NCBI GenBank assembly: GCA_017654935.2
Contig: CM065710.1
Span: 24,540,591 to 24,604,590, forward strand
Source of the DNA: Phymorhynchus buccinoides
Taxonomy: Eukaryota; Mollusca; Gastropoda; Neogastropoda; Raphitomidae
DNA length: 64,000 bases
Direction: 5' to 3'
The position numbers and the translations under genes were made by a program. Of this stretch, positions 61,270 through 64,000 are shown piece after piece; the first letter of the stretch is position 1; the number at the start of each line of letters is the position of its first letter. The notes under the pieces are model-generated. The model had not been told where the DNA came from and searched no databases. It saw only the letters and a list, made by a program, of their open reading frames with translations.

Positions 61270-61355
61270 CACCGAATGCCTATTGACCACTGCAACGACC
61301 ACCTTTTGCAAGAGTGAATGCCCTTGGTGGGTGGGGGGAGATGCTTGAGTACTGA
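61270..61355. repeat. Fragment of CTAGGGTTATT family repeat
   Basis: TTTTGCAAGAGTGAATGCCC then TTGGTGGGTGGGGG, as at 29200-29240. Confidence 0.7.
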
Positions 61356-62369
61356 CCCTATTTTTTTCTTCCAGTTTTGACCTTAGGAGTATGTGTAGAT
61401 TCTATGACAAAAATCTTAATCATTTGTCATCGTGGGAAGTAAATGGCGCGTATCCCCTTAAATTCTTCTTTTGTATTCATAGTTGTAATAACTTTTTAAA
61501 TGATATTGATTAATGATACCTTTAATTTTGTTCATCATTATATTACTTGGTTTAAATACAGTCTCCATCTGTTCAATCAATTGTGCAACTATGATGTTAA
61601 TTTAAGGAGCACGGTATAAGCTTCGAGCTTGTTGTTGCTCTTAATTGTCTTTCTGTATGATCGTTTTCAAATGAATAAAGATTTGACCATAAGCTCAAGC
61701 TTCTTTACACCATGCCCTCGAGGGGAAAAAGAAAAGCCAAATAACAAGAAAAGGAAAACAAAAAGAAAGTATAAAATGCATAAAAAGAATAGAAAATAAC
61801 AACAGGCATGTTCGCATTAAATTGAAGAACATGGGGAAAAAAATCACGTTCACGTGCTCGCACACACACACACACAAAAACATACAGTATACCCTATAAC
61901 TATACCAAAACATACAGTATACCCTACAACTATACCAAAACATACAGTATACCCTATAACTATACCAAAACATACATACAGTCTCTTGTAGTGTGCGCGA
62001 ACACACAGGTGCAAATACATCTAAACAAACAGCGAATATTTCAAGGAAGTTAATCATTTCAAAATGATCTAAGAGATGTTTGTGATATGTTCTTTCAAAG
62101 GATGAGACATTTTTTAGGTTGAGAGAGAGAGAGAGAGAGAACTCGGAACTTGGACATTTTAATGCAAAAAGACCACCAGCCTGTCTGCATGTGGACACGT
62201 ACACACAAACAATCATATGAACGAAAGAACGAAAGAACGAAAATAAAAACAGGCACTGACATCTTCAAAGTAAAAATCAGAATAAAGGACAATTGACCAA
62301 AACACCTGTGGTCTTAGACTGTGAAGCAGAAATTGACAGAGTTTGTTTTCTTACAATTAAGCAAAAAGC

Positions 62370-62401
<32 letters not shown>

Positions 62402-62764
62402 TGAGAGAGAGAGAACTATGTACGAACAATGAGCAATGCTTTATTGCCATTAGCGAGAGAGACAGAGAGAGAGAGAGAGACAGAGAGAGATTATGACAAA
62501 CATGAAAATCGTAATGAAAAAAAAAATCCACAGAATTAAAATAAAAACTTTCTGTCACAGATGCGGTACTGTATAATACCCGCAAGAATACATTTCAGAT
62601 TTGATATTGAAAAAACAACGCACATTCTATTTTCTCTCATGCCCCCCCCCCCCCCCCCCTTCTCCCTCCCCTGTTCCTCTCCGCCCTATTTCCTACACAG
62701 CTCAAATTCACAGATTAAGATATAATTATTCTTAAAACTCTACTGCCAGAGGAAAACTAATAAA
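61356..62764. other. Intergenic, low-complexity patches
   Basis: A 30-bp unit (CATACAGTATACCCTATAAC) is repeated three times at 61885-61975. GA-rich runs lie at 62118-62140 and 62385-62490, and a poly-C run at 62642-62660. No gene. Confidence 0.5.
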
Positions 62765-62924
62765 TTAGGTATTAGGGTATATGGTACTTGTCGCTTTACA
62801 GTCACAGAGGCGTCTCTGAAATTCGGGTTGCTCCCACCTGGAGAGCGCGTCGCAACCAGAGGCGCGCCACCCATTTTTTTTTTTTTTGCATGCGATTTTT
62901 GTGTGACTCATGAGGAAGGAAGGG

Positions 62925-62971
<47 letters not shown>

Positions 62972-63190
62972 TTTTGACCAAATGACAACTTTTTCGTTGC
63001 CACTGGGTTTAACGTGTGCTAAGTGCATGGGCACACGGGACCTGGGTTTATCGTCTCATCCGAAAGACTCCACGTTCTGACCGTTAAGGCCTAGTGTAAA
63101 GTGAGAGGAAAAATCCCCTGTACCCAGGTTCGAACTCGGGGATTACTTGACACGAGGCGAACGCGCTACCACTGTGCCACTCTACACTTA
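62765..63190 (-). mobile_element. tRNA-derived SINE (family 1), minus, with (GT)n insert
   Basis: Full second copy of 47433-47830: box A GTGGCACAGTGGTAGCGC and box B GAGTTCGAACCTGGG on the minus strand. The A-rich linker holds a (CA)n microsatellite on this strand (62925-62968), absent in the other copy. Confidence 0.88.
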
Positions 63191-63725
63191 AAGAAATGAT
63201 TGATTTTCTTATTGTAAAATGTAAAAGAGACCCGTTACAGTCAATCTGAGAAAATGGTCTAGAGATATATCTTTCCTGACTTGTCTAAACAAACAAAAAA
63301 AAACCACCCCACATTGTTGTGTCCATGGCAACAAGCTAGATTATGATTGGTTAATGGGACATATCCCATACGGCAAGAGTGACGTAGCGTCTGCTCGAAC
63401 GGGTCTGCCCGCCATGTTGTACTCATCAAGTCTTCTACCTAGATTATAATGTTTGAAGCGCACCAGCTGTGTTACGTGTTTGTTGGTACCAGAATGAATG
63501 TTGCAGACCACACAACAGACACTATACACATCATTCCAGGGCGGTGACATCAAAAGTTATGACATCATCAGTGACATCACGCACCCCTGTAGTAGACACG
63601 GGGCAGGCAGGGAAGGGGTTAAAAAAACACATAAACAACAAGAACAACAACAGCAGCTATAACAAGAACAACCACCATGAACAACAACTGACAATTAAAA
63701 ACAACATAGCATTTCACATTCCGCT
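63191..63725. other. Intergenic, no supported gene
   Basis: An open minus frame at 63553-63341 contains CCVVCN but no complete domain. GTGACATCA repeats lie at 63543-63580. Confidence 0.4.
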
Positions 63726-63733
63726 TGCACATA

Positions 63734-64000
63734 CAGTCAGACCTCTATTTTAAGACTTCCAAAAAGTCACCCAAAAATCGGTTTTAATGGATGGAAGTTC
63801 AGTTTAACGTCGCGTATCGGCTTTCGCCATGTACGACGGGCTGAACAAACCAACCACGGTGTAAACAAAAATTTATGTTCCTGAATCACTGTCTTAGCCA
63901 AAAGGCCGAGAAGCGATCAGAATACTCCTAAAATCGGTTTTAATTTGGAGGGGGTCTTCTTATAACGGAGGTCGTTTATTATAGGAAGAGTTCAACATCC
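63734..64000. mobile_element. pogo-like element, diverged, with U2-SINE insertion (runs off the end)
   Basis: Begins TACAGTCAGACCTCTATTTT, a variant of the TACAGTGGAACC ends, and contains 63789-63929 as an insertion. Its right end is outside the window or beyond 63990. Confidence 0.65.
63789..63929 (-). mobile_element. U2 snRNA-headed SINE copy 3
   Basis: On the minus strand: ATCGCTTCTCGGCCTTTTGG then CTAAGACAGTGATTCAGG and the shared body. Flanked by AAAATCGGTTTTAAT at 63774-63788 and 63930-63944, a perfect 15-bp target-site duplication. Confidence 0.9.

Noticed and set aside
63341..63553. Short minus-strand frame with CCVVCN as a zinc-finger (THAP-like) exon
   Set aside because: No complete set of zinc ligands and no convincing splice sites.

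Overview
This window looks like nuclear DNA from an invertebrate animal, most likely a mollusc (gastropod-like). The evidence is intron-split genes with GT..AG junctions, very abundant dinucleotide microsatellites, tRNA-headed SINEs, TTAGGG-type interstitial repeats, and a protein with RAG1 N-terminal-like zinc modules of the kind reported from molluscan N-RAG elements. The species call is inference. There is no bacterial-style gene organisation, no CRISPR array and no rRNA.

Four protein-coding loci can be supported. (1) On the minus strand, 4916-2634, are the first two coding exons of a secreted, N-glycosylated coiled-coil protein. A signal-peptide exon joins a 918-nt coiled-coil exon in phase, and the 3' end is unresolved. 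(2) On the plus strand, 8806-20605, is a six-exon gene. All junctions can be joined in frame to give about 819 residues: a CENP-B/Tigger-type double helix-turn-helix, a linker, a serine/aspartate-rich repeat and eight C2H2 zinc fingers. (3) On the minus strand, 32089-30425, is a protein with two tandem copies of a RAG1 N-terminal-like zinc module, followed by 23-residue repeats. (4) On the plus strand, 38882-53338, is a complete six-exon flavin-containing monooxygenase of 541 residues with a C-terminal membrane anchor. The genes look functionally unrelated, and nothing suggests a pathway cluster.

Most of the rest is repeats. Microsatellites dominate 1-500, 4300-5370, 8364-8538, 33.4 kb, 39.4 kb and 48.2 kb. 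Non-autonomous DNA transposons are numerous. They include pogo-like MITEs with TACAGTGGAACCTCC ends, piggyBac-like MITEs with TTAA/CCCTTT ends, hAT-like elements with CAGGG ends, and a family starting TACCGTA. There are several SINE families, one carrying the 5' end of U2 snRNA. Tandem arrays have periods of 16, 32, 47, 56, 58, 81, 86 and 92 bp. Several elements are nested, which gives relative ages.

The most interesting items are the duplicated RAG1-NTD-like protein, the transposase-HTH/zinc-finger fusion, a U2-snRNA-headed SINE with target-site duplications and an empty-site copy, telomere-motif foldback elements, and FMO introns reshaped by repeats. The repeat changes in FMO are a SINE 13 nt from a splice acceptor, a triplicated acceptor region and arrays made from MITE ends. 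All exon joins were deduced by eye from splice consensus and reading phase; no transcript or database evidence was available.
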